A stretch of DNA of 50,209 nt, taken from assembly GCA_031323845.1 (NCBI GenBank), contig JAVIYP010000015.1, positions 1 to 50,209 on the forward strand, written 5' to 3'. Below the pieces are notes generated by a model. The model was not told the DNA's origin and did no database searches. It saw nothing but the letters and a program-made list of their open reading frames with translations. Position 1 is the first letter of the stretch; each line of letters begins with the position of its first letter. Positions 27,346 to 35,760 of the stretch are shown here, in pieces. The position numbers and the translations under genes are program-made. Source of the DNA: PUPG01 sp031323845 (lineage in GTDB: Bacteria; Bacteroidota; Bacteroidia; Bacteroidales; UBA7960).

Positions 27346-28412
27346 GTGTTTCTTCTTTTTGTTCTTTTGTAAATTGCCGTTGCCACCATGGTGCAGAACA
27401 CTAGTTGCTGCAGAGGCGCCGTGACAACATTATGCAAGATGTTCTGTTTGCTTGCCGCGGAAACGATCATTCGCAGCACCAGGGTAAACAAAAAATACAG
27501 GAAGACTGCTTTCACACCCATGGACAGGTATAGCGGGACCACTCCAACAGTGGTGATCAGCACAATGAGGATGGCAACAAGGGGGTTGTTTCCGAAAAAT
27601 GCAAGCACGTTTTTTGAAAAACCATGCAAGGCTTCTTTCAGGGAAGCATACATGCGGCAGGTGACCTGTCCACCGCTCAACAGGGTTTGCAATCGCATGC
27701 CGTGGCGCTTCAGGTACCTGGCAATGGCAATGTCTTCAACGGCTTTTTGCTTTACCTGGCGGTGAAATTGATGTTCTTTGTAACGGGCTGCCCTGAACAG
27801 CATATGCTGACCGTTGGCGGCGGCAAATGCGGGGTTGGATGAGACCCTGGTCAGTATAAGCGGCAGCAGGCTTACCAACACCCAATTCATTACAGGCACA
27901 CTGATTCTTTCTCCCCAGCTTTTCATGATCTGTTGCGGAAAAATGCTCAACAGGTCAAGGCGGTGTCGTTCCATGTGTGCCAGGGCATCACGAATCAGGG
28001 TGCTGCCCAGCACCACGTCTGCATCCACAAAAAGGAAGAACCTGCCCCTGGCTGCCTCGGCCAGCCGGTGACAGGCATGGTTTTTTCCCAACCATCCCTC
28101 CGGGAGCTCCCTGCCACTGATAAGCCTGATCCTTGAGTCTTGTTCAGCATACTCCAAAACCACCGCAGAGGTGTCATCCGTACTCAGGTCATCATAAACG
28201 ATGACCTCCCAGTGTGTATACTCCTGGCCGATAATGCTGTCCAGGAGTCGGCCGATGGTGTGTTGCTCGTTACGCGCCGGAATCAGCACGGACACCATCT
28301 CCTCATCGGGGAAATCACCGGGCCTTAACCACTGACGCGTAAACAGGTTTATGGAGGCAATGATGATTCGCACCAGCAAAAACGTCCAAACAGCAATGGC
28401 CAGATAAAGCAT
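27318..28412 (-). CDS. family 2 glycosyltransferase, carotenoid-tailoring candidate (CruC/CrtQ-like)
   Basis: This 364-residue membrane-bound GT2 has an N-terminal membrane segment (1-20), the GT-A domain with VSVLIPARNEQHTIGRLL, VYDDLSTDDTS, the DxD-like FLFVDADV and the ED pair in QKAVEDIAIARYLK, and three or so C-terminal spans. The layout matches the enzymes that glycosylate hydroxy-carotenoids in chlorobia and staphylococci. Its role here is inferred from the acyltransferase, CruF and CrtD genes nearby, since the GT2 family also serves lipids and polysaccharides. It overlaps the TPR gene by 28 bp and is divergent from the DUF1460 gene. Confidence 0.8.
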   Translation of the reverse strand: MLYLAIAVWTFLLVRIIIASINLFTRQWLRPGDFPDEEMVSVLIPARNEQHTIGRLLDSIIGQEYTHWEVIVYDDLSTDDTSAVVLEYAEQDSRIRLISGRELPEGWLGKNHACHRLAEAARGRFFLFVDADVVLGSTLIRDALAHMERHRLDLLSIFPQQIMKSWGERISVPVMNWVLVSLLPLILTRVSSNPAFAAANGQHMLFRAARYKEHQFHRQVKQKAVEDIAIARYLKRHGMRLQTLLSGGQVTCRMYASLKEALHGFSKNVLAFFGNNPLVAILIVLITTVGVVPLYLSMGVKAVFLYFLFTLVLRMIVSAASKQNILHNVVTAPLQQLVFCTMVATAIYKRTKRRNTWKGRTIHT

Positions 28413-28573
28413 AACGTCAAAATATGGGTAAAAATAACAATAAAGCGCAACACCATGCCGAATACCCTGTCATTGTCAGTAAAAAACAAACATCGTTCAT
28501 GCCTCATCATGTCATGGATTATGCGTACTTTTATCCGGTTGTGAACATGTATCGCACGGCCAACAGCAAACAG

Positions 28574-29506
28574 ATGATAATCAAACCTGCATTTGCCTTA
28601 AAAGCATTCTTTATGCTGATGCTCCTGTTCCACCAGGGGGCGCTGCCTTCTTTTCAGAACGGCAATGCAGACAGCAGCCCCGGCTTCGGATATCCCTACT
28701 GCCATGGCTCCGAGCTGACGGATTATGAGTTCACCCCGTTTGACATGACCACTTACGGTGAACTGATCAGGCTCTTTCCCGAAAGGGCGCCGTCAAACGC
28801 AGCTGTTGGCGAAATCATTACAGGAATTGGCTTGTCCTTTCTCGGCACACCTTATGTTGCATCAACCCTTGACATGAATGACGAGGAGGTGCTGGTGGTG
28901 AATCTGCGCGGCATGGATTGCGTTACTTTTGTTGAGTATGTGCTGGCGGCGGCCCTCACATACAGAGCCGGACAAACAGATTTCTTTGAGTTTGCAAAAA
29001 TGGTGCGTTGCCTGCGATACCGGGCCGGAATAATCGAAGGTTACGCGTCAAGACTGCATTATTTTACCGACTGGTTAACAGATAACAGCCTGAAGGGAAT
29101 CATTTCGGTGATCAGCAACGACCTGGGATCCGCTACCATGGACACAACGGTGAATTTTATGTCTTCGAATCCCCATTTATACAGGCATCTTAGTGACACC
29201 GATGTTCTTAACCAGGTAAGACAGCTGGAACAGGAACTTTCCGGTCAAACATTCCGGTACATTCCCAAAGAAGAGATATTGCGTTATGAGGATGATCTTC
29301 AAAATGGTGATATCCTGGCCTTTGTTACCCGTATAGAAGGTCTTGATGTTTCACACACCGGATTTGCCTTACACACCCGGGGCCGCCTGCACCTCCTTCA
29401 TGCGTCATCGCGGTCGGGGAAGGTCGAAATCAGCGAAAAGCCTTTGCATGAATACCTTAAAGGTCAAACGTCGGTGAAGGGTATTCTGGCAGGCAGGGTG
29501 CGGTGA
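28574..29506 (+). CDS. DUF1460 protein, N-acetylmuramoyl-L-alanine amidase-like
   Basis: This product of about 310 residues belongs to the DUF1460 group, which has an NlpC/P60-like papain fold. The conserved Cys is in NLRGMDCVTFVEYVLAAAL and a likely His in GLDVSHTGFALHTRG, with LLHASSRSGKVEISEKPL near the end. It would act on cell-wall peptides in the periplasm. I chose the ATG at 28574 because it starts a signal peptide (MIIKPAFALKAFFMLMLLF). Starts at 28547 or 28424 are open; the latter would leave only 11 bp to the divergent GT2 start. Its position inside the carotenoid locus looks coincidental. Confidence 0.8.
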   Translation: MIIKPAFALKAFFMLMLLFHQGALPSFQNGNADSSPGFGYPYCHGSELTDYEFTPFDMTTYGELIRLFPERAPSNAAVGEIITGIGLSFLGTPYVASTLDMNDEEVLVVNLRGMDCVTFVEYVLAAALTYRAGQTDFFEFAKMVRCLRYRAGIIEGYASRLHYFTDWLTDNSLKGIISVISNDLGSATMDTTVNFMSSNPHLYRHLSDTDVLNQVRQLEQELSGQTFRYIPKEEILRYEDDLQNGDILAFVTRIEGLDVSHTGFALHTRGRLHLLHASSRSGKVEISEKPLHEYLKGQTSVKGILAGRVR

Positions 29507-29553
29507 AGGCTTCCTGCGAAAGTAATGCACACCACAACAGACGGGCAAAACAA

Positions 29554-30231
29554 TCAGTCTGACTTCCTGTTCTGATGTTCGATGCATCGTTTAAGAAACT
29601 TATTGTATGCGTGCTCAACATCATCCCCGTTGCTGAATGCATGTTGCTCTTCAGCGGTGTTGAGGAGGTGCTTATCCGGCCGGCCGGAGCTTTGACTGAA
29701 CGGAAAGTCCTGGAGATAAACAGTAAGGTGTGGCCGCGAATAAGCAAAATAGTCGATCAGTGAGGCCATAAAAACAAGCTGCACGTTTGGCGGCGCCAGT
29801 TTCAGGATGCGATACCAGCCTTTCTCAAAGTTCACGGGGTGTTGATGCAGCGATTGAAAGCGTCCCTGCGGGAACAGAACCAGCAGGTTGTCCGGGTCTT
29901 TCAGCACATCGGCGGCATACTGCAGCGACTCAAGAGCGCTTCTGCTGTTTTTTCTTATCGAAAAAGCACCGAGCCTGCTTAGAAAACGTCTTTTTTCAAG
30001 CTGTTCTTCGTCCATCATGAGGTGCAGACGCCGTTTAAAGATTCTTTTGTTGACATGCCGTACAATGAAGCCGTCCCACCAGCTGAAATGATTTCCTATG
30101 AGCAGAACGGGTCCCCCGCGGTCAACGACCTTATTTTCCAGAGTAATTTTTCTGAACGACTTTCGCATGTGCACGAAGAGATAAGCCCCGAAAAAGGCTT
30201 CAAAAAGCGGGTTATGTGCTGCTTTGATCAT
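29554..30231 (-). CDS. lysophospholipid-type acyltransferase (PlsC fold), CruD-like candidate
   Basis: This 225-residue acyltransferase has the HX4D catalytic motif in GNHFSWWDG (residues about 47-52) and the glycerol-phosphate-pocket motif LFPQGR near residue 121. The Lys/Arg-rich N-terminus could mount it on the membrane. It overlaps the CruF-like gene by 4 bp (ATGA), strong evidence for translational coupling. By that context I infer that it esterifies the sugar of a carotenoid glycoside, as CruD does in green sulfur bacteria. An ordinary 1-acylglycerol-phosphate acyltransferase is the alternative. Confidence 0.82.
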   Translation of the reverse strand: MIKAAHNPLFEAFFGAYLFVHMRKSFRKITLENKVVDRGGPVLLIGNHFSWWDGFIVRHVNKRIFKRRLHLMMDEEQLEKRRFLSRLGAFSIRKNSRSALESLQYAADVLKDPDNLLVLFPQGRFQSLHQHPVNFEKGWYRILKLAPPNVQLVFMASLIDYFAYSRPHLTVYLQDFPFSQSSGRPDKHLLNTAEEQHAFSNGDDVEHAYNKFLKRCIEHQNRKSD

Positions 30232-30872
30232 GAGAAGAGTCTAAATCCCATATTTAGCAATAAGAAAAACCCGAACTGTGAGCCAAAAAGCCAGTACGAC
30301 ACCTTGTTCTGGGTTTTTACGCCGGCAAGCTGCATCATGCTGAGCATGACCAGTGAGATGATGAACCATGCCTGGTAGTTTTGCAGTGGGATCGGCCCGT
30401 CGCCCCACGACCACATGTCGAGCCTGATGGCAACCGGCTCCATGACAACATCATAAATAACCATCATAAAAGCTGCCGCCAGCACCTTCAGGGGCCAGGT
30501 TATGTTGGCGGGTTCCATAATGGTGTGCACGCAGTAGATCAGCATCAGCCAGTTCAGGCCTATGATCAGCGGGGTATCAAAGAGTTTTAGGCCGAGAGCT
30601 GATCCGTAGGAATAGGACCCGAATACCTGTCCTGTGTGAACACCCAGGACTTCAACCAGGAAACCACCGGCTGCAATCAGAAAAAACACCAGGATATGCC
30701 TGACATGCCACGCTTTATGGAAATAGAGCAAAACGGCGGCGCTGAAGAGCAGCGTCAGGGGCATCAGCGAAACAAACAGTTCGCGGGTGACAGCAAGGCT
30801 CAGGCCAGCTACCCCCACAGTGTAGTAGAGTACAAAAAAATATCCTGCAAGTTTGTCTGGTTTAGGTTTCAT
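30228..30872 (-). CDS. cruF: CruF-family carotenoid 1,2-hydratase (DUF422)
   Basis: This 214-residue integral membrane protein matches the DUF422/CruF family, which hydrates the terminal psi-end group of acyclic carotenoid precursors. Signature segments are EVLGVHTGQVFGSYSYG, the downstream PLIIGLNWLMLIYCVHTI, and MMVIYDVVMEPVAIRLDMW. It has about seven membrane spans. It is coupled by a 4-bp overlap to the acyltransferase and lies 418 bp after the CrtD-type gene. In Bacteroidota, CruF gives 1'-hydroxylated carotenoids. Confidence 0.87.
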   Translation of the reverse strand: MKPKPDKLAGYFFVLYYTVGVAGLSLAVTRELFVSLMPLTLLFSAAVLLYFHKAWHVRHILVFFLIAAGGFLVEVLGVHTGQVFGSYSYGSALGLKLFDTPLIIGLNWLMLIYCVHTIMEPANITWPLKVLAAAFMMVIYDVVMEPVAIRLDMWSWGDGPIPLQNYQAWFIISLVMLSMMQLAGVKTQNKVSYWLFGSQFGFFLLLNMGFRLFS

Positions 30873-30982
30873 GTGCTTGTATTGCTTATGTGTTTGATTA
30901 TCCGTGTTTTGTTTATGTGTCTGAAATGCTGAATGGATGTGCAGATGTGAAAATGTGCAGATGTGAAAATGTGCAGATGTGC

Positions 30983-31032
30983 AGATGTAAGGCTATTGTT
31001 TAATTGTTTAATTGTTGAATCGTTTAATCGTT
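30983..31032 (+). repeat. dispersed repeat copy 2
   Basis: This 50-bp block is the inverted partner of 17281-17330 (47 of 50 identical), with AGATGTAAGGCTATTGTTTA at its left end. Confidence 0.85.
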
Positions 31033-31068
31033 TAATCGTTTAAGAGTTAATTTGTTGAAGCCTTATAA

Positions 31069-31236
31069 CTTCAGACTTCCTAACAGATTTCTCGCTGCGT
31101 TCGAAACAAGCTTCAGACTTCCTAACAGATTTCTCGCTGCGTTCGAAACAAGCTTCTGACTTCCTAACAGATTTCTCGCTGCGTTCGAAACAAGCTTCTG
31201 ACTTCCTGGGAGATTTCGCCCTGCGGTCGAAAAAAA
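31069..31236. repeat. 42-bp tandem repeat, four copies
   Basis: Copies begin at 31069, 31111, 31153 and 31195, exactly 42 bp apart, each starting CTTCWGACTTCCTAACAGAT. The first three differ by one base or so. The fourth is diverged, with GGGAGATTTCGCCCTGCGG in place of the equivalent part. Confidence 0.92.
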
Positions 31237-31290
31237 AATCCGACCTCTGACTTCTGTCTTCCGACCTCCCACTTCTTTCTTTCTTCGGGC

Positions 31291-32754
31291 TTACTTAATT
31301 TCCTTGTCAATAATCTTTGCCGATGCCAGTGCCAGCGGGATGCCTCCACCCGGATGAACGCTTCCACCGGTAAAGTACAGGTTTTTTGGCCACTTTTTAA
31401 AATTCGGATGTCTGTAAAAGGCCGAAAACCTGTTGTTCGAACTCAGCCCGTAAAGGGATCCCCTGTATGAACCGGTTTCAGCTTCTATGCTTCTCGGATC
31501 GGCTACGTGTTCAACAACGAGATGCCCGGTGATGTTCACACCCAGGGTTCTCCTTATCTTGCTGATAATGTTCTGCCGCGCTTCTTCAACCAAAACATCC
31601 CAGTTCTGACCCACATTCTCCGGTGCGTTGATCATTACGTACCAGTTTTCGTGGTTTTCCGGTGCATCCGTGGGCACCGCCTTACGGCTGATAAACAGGT
31701 AAACCGTGGGATCGCCGGTGATGGTTTTTGTGCTGAACAGGCAATCGAACTCTTTCCGGTAATCCTCAGAAAACAGGATGTTGTGCAACTCCAACTCCGG
31801 CGACGTGCGTTGCATTCCCCAGTAAAAGATAATGGCCGAGCTTGATCTTTCAAGCTTAAGCTGTTTTTTCGGAAAAGCCAGGCCCGGAAGAAGTTTTTTA
31901 TAGAGCGCCACCACATCCACATCGCTCACCACCAGGTCGAAAGGCAGGCGTTCGTCACCGATGCGGATACCCGCAATACGTTTCCCGTTAAGGAGGATCT
32001 CATCAACAGCCTTGTCAAAGAAAAAAGTAACCCCCATGTCGCAGGCCAGCTTATGCAGGGCTTCAACAATATGATACATGCCCTTTTCAGGGAAAAAAGC
32101 GCCGATGTTGTGTTCGAGGTGCGGGATGATATTCAGCGTTGCCGGTGTTCTGTAAGGGTTTGAACCGTTGTAGGTAGCATAGCGGTCAAACAACTGCACG
32201 ATCTTCGGATGGCCGAACCACCGGCTGTTTTTCCTGTGCATGCTGGTGAACGCATCAAGCTCGTGCAGGCGGAAAAAGGCGCTTCGGTAGGCAGGCAGGC
32301 GTATGTTGCTGAACTTATGTATGGCGTTGAAAAGGAACACATCCCTGGTGATCTCATACAAACGCTCGCTTTTTTTAAGAAACTGATGCAGGCTTTCCGG
32401 GGGAATGCCGCATTTTTCCGCAAGCTCTCCTGCAAACTTTTCGGAGTCGTGCCACGCCGTGATCACCGTCCCGTCTTCCCAGAAATACTTGCAGCTGGAC
32501 GCCAGTGGCTTGTACGAAAAGTACTGGCGGGAGTCTTTGTTGCACAGCCTGAAAAGCTCTTCGACCATTTCGGGCATGGTAAACAAAGAGGGGCCTTTGT
32601 CGAAGCGAAAACCCTTGAGGTGCAACTCAGAGAGTTTGCCTCCGGGTTTTGATGCCTGTTCAAAAACACTGACCTCATGCCCTTTGGCGGCTAAACGGAT
32701 TGCAGAGGCAATTCCGGCCACGCCTGAACCAATAACGGCTGATTTTTGTTTCAT
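31291..32754 (-). CDS. crtD: CrtD-type carotenoid desaturase
   Basis: This FAD-dependent desaturase of 487 residues belongs to the CrtI/CrtD family. It has the dinucleotide-binding AVIGSGVAGIASAIRLAAKG, then EQASKPGGKLSEL, and the C-terminal FAD motif YFTGGSVHPGGGIPLALASAK. HPGGGIPL is the usual ending of CrtD/CrtI enzymes. Pairing with CruF suggests 3,4-desaturation of a 1-hydroxy-carotenoid, but a second phytoene or neurosporene desaturase cannot be excluded from sequence. The ATG at 32754 was preferred; a TTG lies two codons upstream. It is divergent from the crtI-type gene with 95 bp between. Confidence 0.84.
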   Translation of the reverse strand: MKQKSAVIGSGVAGIASAIRLAAKGHEVSVFEQASKPGGKLSELHLKGFRFDKGPSLFTMPEMVEELFRLCNKDSRQYFSYKPLASSCKYFWEDGTVITAWHDSEKFAGELAEKCGIPPESLHQFLKKSERLYEITRDVFLFNAIHKFSNIRLPAYRSAFFRLHELDAFTSMHRKNSRWFGHPKIVQLFDRYATYNGSNPYRTPATLNIIPHLEHNIGAFFPEKGMYHIVEALHKLACDMGVTFFFDKAVDEILLNGKRIAGIRIGDERLPFDLVVSDVDVVALYKKLLPGLAFPKKQLKLERSSSAIIFYWGMQRTSPELELHNILFSEDYRKEFDCLFSTKTITGDPTVYLFISRKAVPTDAPENHENWYVMINAPENVGQNWDVLVEEARQNIISKIRRTLGVNITGHLVVEHVADPRSIEAETGSYRGSLYGLSSNNRFSAFYRHPNFKKWPKNLYFTGGSVHPGGGIPLALASAKIIDKEIK

Positions 32755-32757
32755 ATG

Positions 32758-32765
32758 CAAAGATA
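32758..32765 (-). promoter_or_regulatory. -7-like box just before the crtD-type start
   Basis: Minus-strand TATCTTTG lies 3 bp from the ATG, with TTG about 22 bp upstream. If used, the transcript would have almost no leader. Confidence 0.3.
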
Positions 32766-32849
32766 TACGCTAATCGTTTGAAAAATCCAATGCATACTGA
32801 GATTATATGTAATTAATTCATTAAATTCACATTTTAAAAACTTTATAAG

Positions 32850-34337
32850 ATGCAGAAGGCACTTATTGTTGGAACGGGACTTGGTGCGATGACGACGGCC
32901 ATGCGCCTCGCCAAAAGGGGGTATCAGGTTGAAATGGTTGAAAAGCATCATCAGCCGGGCGGACGTTTAAACCAGTTGAAAAAAGATGGTTTTACCTTTG
33001 ACCTGGGCCCGACTTTTTTCAGTATGACCTATGAGTTCGACGAATTCATCAAAGATGTCGGCCTGGAGAAAATGCCGTTTACGTTCCGGGAGCTGGATGT
33101 GCTTTATGCCGTCAACTTCCGTGGATCTGACAAGCGCTACATGATCTGGCGCGACCTTGACCGCCTGGCCAAAGAGTTTGAGGCGGTGGAACCAAACTTT
33201 CGCGAGAAGATGGACAGGTTTCTGGCCGGTGCTGCGCGTTTTTTCCATGATACGGAATACCTGGTGCTGAAGAAAAACTACAACTCACTGTTCGACTATC
33301 TTCTGACGCTGTTGCGGGTGCCTGTAAGGCATTCGCCGAAACTGTTCCGTTCGGTCTGGCAGGAGATGGAGCGTCATTTTGAGTCGCGCGAGGTTAAGGA
33401 AATATTCTCCCTTGTGGCTTTCTTTCTGGGTGCCACTCCTTTCGATACGCCTGCCATTTACACCATATTGTCCTACACAGAGCTGGTGCACGACGGTTAT
33501 CACAATGTCGTCGGGGGGATGTATAAGATCGTGGAAGGTCTGAAAAAGGAACTTGATCAGGCAGGGGTTAACATGCACTTCAACACGGAAATTGTTGACT
33601 ATAGGTTCCGTGAAAAGACCCTGACGGCAATGATTGACCAGCATGGCAACGCCTGGGAGGCTGATCTTTTTGTGGTAAATGCCGATGCTGCCTGGTTCCG
33701 GCATAAGATCTTCAAAAGAAAAAAGTTCAACGAGCCCAGGATGGACAAAATGAAATGGACGCTTGCGCCTTTCACCATGTATCTCGGATTGGACACCAAG
33801 CTGGATAACACGCCGCTGCATAATTATTTTCTTGGCGATAACTTTATTGAGTATTCCGGAAAGATATTCAAGAATGCCATCAAGCTGGATCAGCCCTATT
33901 ATTATGTGAACGTAGTGTCGAAGTCTGATCCTGAAAGCGCTCCCGAGGGATGTGAGAGTGTTTTTGTGCTGTGTCCGGTGCCTGATATGCGTTACAAGCC
34001 CGACTGGTCGGATCGTGAGGAGGTGGCCGAAAACATCATACGCGACTTGTCGGGTCGTATCGGTGTGGATCTTAAAAAACATATCGTGTCGAAAACAGTG
34101 ATGACTCCCGTTGAGTGGAGAGATCAGTTCAACCTTTATAAGGGAAGCGGCCTCGGCCTTGGTCACGACCTTGACCAGATTGGTGGGTTCCGGCCAAAGA
34201 ACTTTGATGAAGTATTTGGAAATGTCTATTACGTGGGTGCATCCACTGTGCCCGGCACCGGCTTGCCCATGGCCGTAATCAGTTCAAAACTTGTTGTCGA
34301 ACGCATATGCAGGAAATATGGACCTTTACACACATAA
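32850..34337 (+). CDS. crtI: phytoene desaturase
   Basis: This FAD-dependent enzyme introduces the conjugated double bonds of lycopene. The 495-residue product has the ADP-binding LIVGTGLGAMTTAMRLAKRG, then EKHHQPGGRLNQLKKDGFTFDLGPT, and the C-terminal YYVGASTVPGTGLPMAVISSK. The second Gly of the usual GAGIGG loop reads GTGLGA, a tolerated variant. It overlaps the phytoene synthase gene by 20 bp, giving a crtI-crtB operon. Confidence 0.92.
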   Translation: MQKALIVGTGLGAMTTAMRLAKRGYQVEMVEKHHQPGGRLNQLKKDGFTFDLGPTFFSMTYEFDEFIKDVGLEKMPFTFRELDVLYAVNFRGSDKRYMIWRDLDRLAKEFEAVEPNFREKMDRFLAGAARFFHDTEYLVLKKNYNSLFDYLLTLLRVPVRHSPKLFRSVWQEMERHFESREVKEIFSLVAFFLGATPFDTPAIYTILSYTELVHDGYHNVVGGMYKIVEGLKKELDQAGVNMHFNTEIVDYRFREKTLTAMIDQHGNAWEADLFVVNADAAWFRHKIFKRKKFNEPRMDKMKWTLAPFTMYLGLDTKLDNTPLHNYFLGDNFIEYSGKIFKNAIKLDQPYYYVNVVSKSDPESAPEGCESVFVLCPVPDMRYKPDWSDREEVAENIIRDLSGRIGVDLKKHIVSKTVMTPVEWRDQFNLYKGSGLGLGHDLDQIGGFRPKNFDEVFGNVYYVGASTVPGTGLPMAVISSKLVVERICRKYGPLHT

Positions 34338-35157
34338 TGCCCTTGATTGCGGTGAAATAACAACAAAGAATTATTCCACCTCCTTTTCCATGGGGGTGCG
34401 CACGCTGGATAAAAAACACCGGCCGGCCATATATGCCATATATGGCTTTGTGCGCTTTGCAGATGAGATTGTGGATACTTTTCACGATCATGACAAAGCT
34501 GCTTTACTCCGGGATTTTCAGCGGCAGACCTATGAGGCTATCGAAAGCAAAATGAGCACCAATCCCATCCTGCATGGGTTTCAATGGGCTGTAAACACTT
34601 TTGGCATCGAAAAGGAGCTGATTGATGCTTTTTTGTACAGCATGGAAATGGACCTCCACAAGAAGGAATTCAGCCTCGAGGAATACCAGAAATATATTTA
34701 CGGATCGGCCGAAGTGGTCGGACTGATGTGCCTTAGGGTGTTTTATGCCGATCAGGATGAAAAGTACCGTGAACTGCTGCCTGCAGCACGGAAACTTGGT
34801 GAAGCCTTTCAGAAAGTGAACTTTTTGCGCGACATACGCTCCGACCTGCACGATCGCGGCAGGGTGTATTTCCCTGATGTGGACCTTGAACACTTTTCTC
34901 CCAATGACAAAAGCAAAATTGAACAGGAGATCTGGGAGGATTTTCAGGGCGCGTTTCCCGGGATCAAATCGCTGGACAAAGATGTAAGGCTTGGGGTGTA
35001 CCTTGCTTACAGGTATTATCTCGAGCTTCTGAAAAAAATCCAGGGTGCCAGTGCCGGCTCCGTGCAGCAGCAGCGTTTCAGGGTGTCCAATACCAAAAAA
35101 TTTATACTCCTGGTAAAATGCTATTTACGTAACAAATTTGGCTGGATCCGCGAATGA
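34318..35157 (+). CDS. crtB: phytoene synthase
   Basis: This enzyme condenses two geranylgeranyl diphosphates to phytoene. The product is 279 residues from the ATG at 34318. It has the first aspartate motif as DEIVDTFHD and the second as NFLRDIRSDLHDRGRVYFP, plus the conserved YGSAEVVGLMC. The ATG lies inside the crtI 3' end, with a TTG at 34291 as an unlikely alternative. It overlaps tadA by 4 bp. The substrate-forming GGPP synthase is not in the window. Confidence 0.94.
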   Translation: MDLYTHNALDCGEITTKNYSTSFSMGVRTLDKKHRPAIYAIYGFVRFADEIVDTFHDHDKAALLRDFQRQTYEAIESKMSTNPILHGFQWAVNTFGIEKELIDAFLYSMEMDLHKKEFSLEEYQKYIYGSAEVVGLMCLRVFYADQDEKYRELLPAARKLGEAFQKVNFLRDIRSDLHDRGRVYFPDVDLEHFSPNDKSKIEQEIWEDFQGAFPGIKSLDKDVRLGVYLAYRYYLELLKKIQGASAGSVQQQRFRVSNTKKFILLVKCYLRNKFGWIRE

Positions 35158-35594
35158 TGATTTTCTCTGATGCCTATTTTATGTGGGAAGCATTAAAGGA
35201 AGCCCGGAAGGCCTTTGATGCTGGCGAAGTTCCTGTTGGTGCAGTGGTTGTCAGCGACAGTCGTATAATTGCGAGGGCGCACAACCTTACCGAACGCCTG
35301 ACCGACGTAACGGCACATGCAGAAATGCAGGCGATCACCGCAGCTGCCAATCATCTTGGGGGCAAGTACCTTGACCAGTGTACCCTTTACGTTAGTCTTG
35401 AGCCGTGTGTAATGTGCGCCGGAGCCATCTTCTGGGCGCAGACTGGCAAACTTGTGTATGCCGCAGATGACGAGAAACGAGGATATACCAGGTACGGTTC
35501 AGGACTGCTGCATCCAAAAACCACTGTGATAAAAAATGTAGAGGCAGAAGCTGCTGCCGAATTACTAAAGGCGTTTTTTGCAGCTAAAAGGTAA
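35154..35594 (+). CDS. tadA: tRNA-specific adenosine deaminase
   Basis: TadA converts A34 to inosine in tRNA-Arg. The 146-residue protein has the deaminase zinc motif HAEMQA with catalytic Glu and the EPCVMCAGA cysteine pair. The N-terminal GEVPVGAVVV and the FWAQTGKLVYAADD segment are typical. Its start overlaps the crtB stop (ATGATGA), so translation is probably coupled, although the functions are unrelated. The family also holds guanine deaminases; the context gives no reason to prefer that. Confidence 0.92.
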   Translation: MMIFSDAYFMWEALKEARKAFDAGEVPVGAVVVSDSRIIARAHNLTERLTDVTAHAEMQAITAAANHLGGKYLDQCTLYVSLEPCVMCAGAIFWAQTGKLVYAADDEKRGYTRYGSGLLHPKTTVIKNVEAEAAAELLKAFFAAKR

Positions 35595-35760
35595 CAGTAA
35601 GCGGCTGTCAGGCAAGAAATGACCTCCCCGCCGAACGCTGAGCTGTGCTTTCCGCCGCAAGAAACAAACACCAAACAATACTACTGCTGCATTGTCCTGA
35701 TGTAACGTGCCGGACCGAATGCTCTTCCCGGGATAGCCGGGAAATCAGCACAATATGATC

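Larger units (their letters stand above)
30873..31290. other. intergenic region rich in short repeats
   Basis: This 418-bp spacer lies between the cruF and crtD-type genes. From left to right it holds GTGCAGATGTGAAAAT repeats (about 30938-30988), the second dispersed block (30983-31032), and a four-copy 42-bp tandem (31069-31236). I see no gene. It interrupts an otherwise uniform transcription unit. Confidence 0.65.

Noticed and set aside
31069..31236. CRISPR array
   Set aside because: The four copies are directly head to tail without unique spacers, and no cas gene is present.
31063..31290. Open frames across the 42-bp repeats and beyond
   Set aside because: Because 42 is a multiple of three the repeats stay open by chance. 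The repetitive peptide has no family and no promoter.
35725..35743. TTCCCGG/CCGGGAA hairpin between tadA and the BT_3928-type gene
   Set aside because: A 7-bp stem with no following T run in either direction, so I do not call it a terminator.
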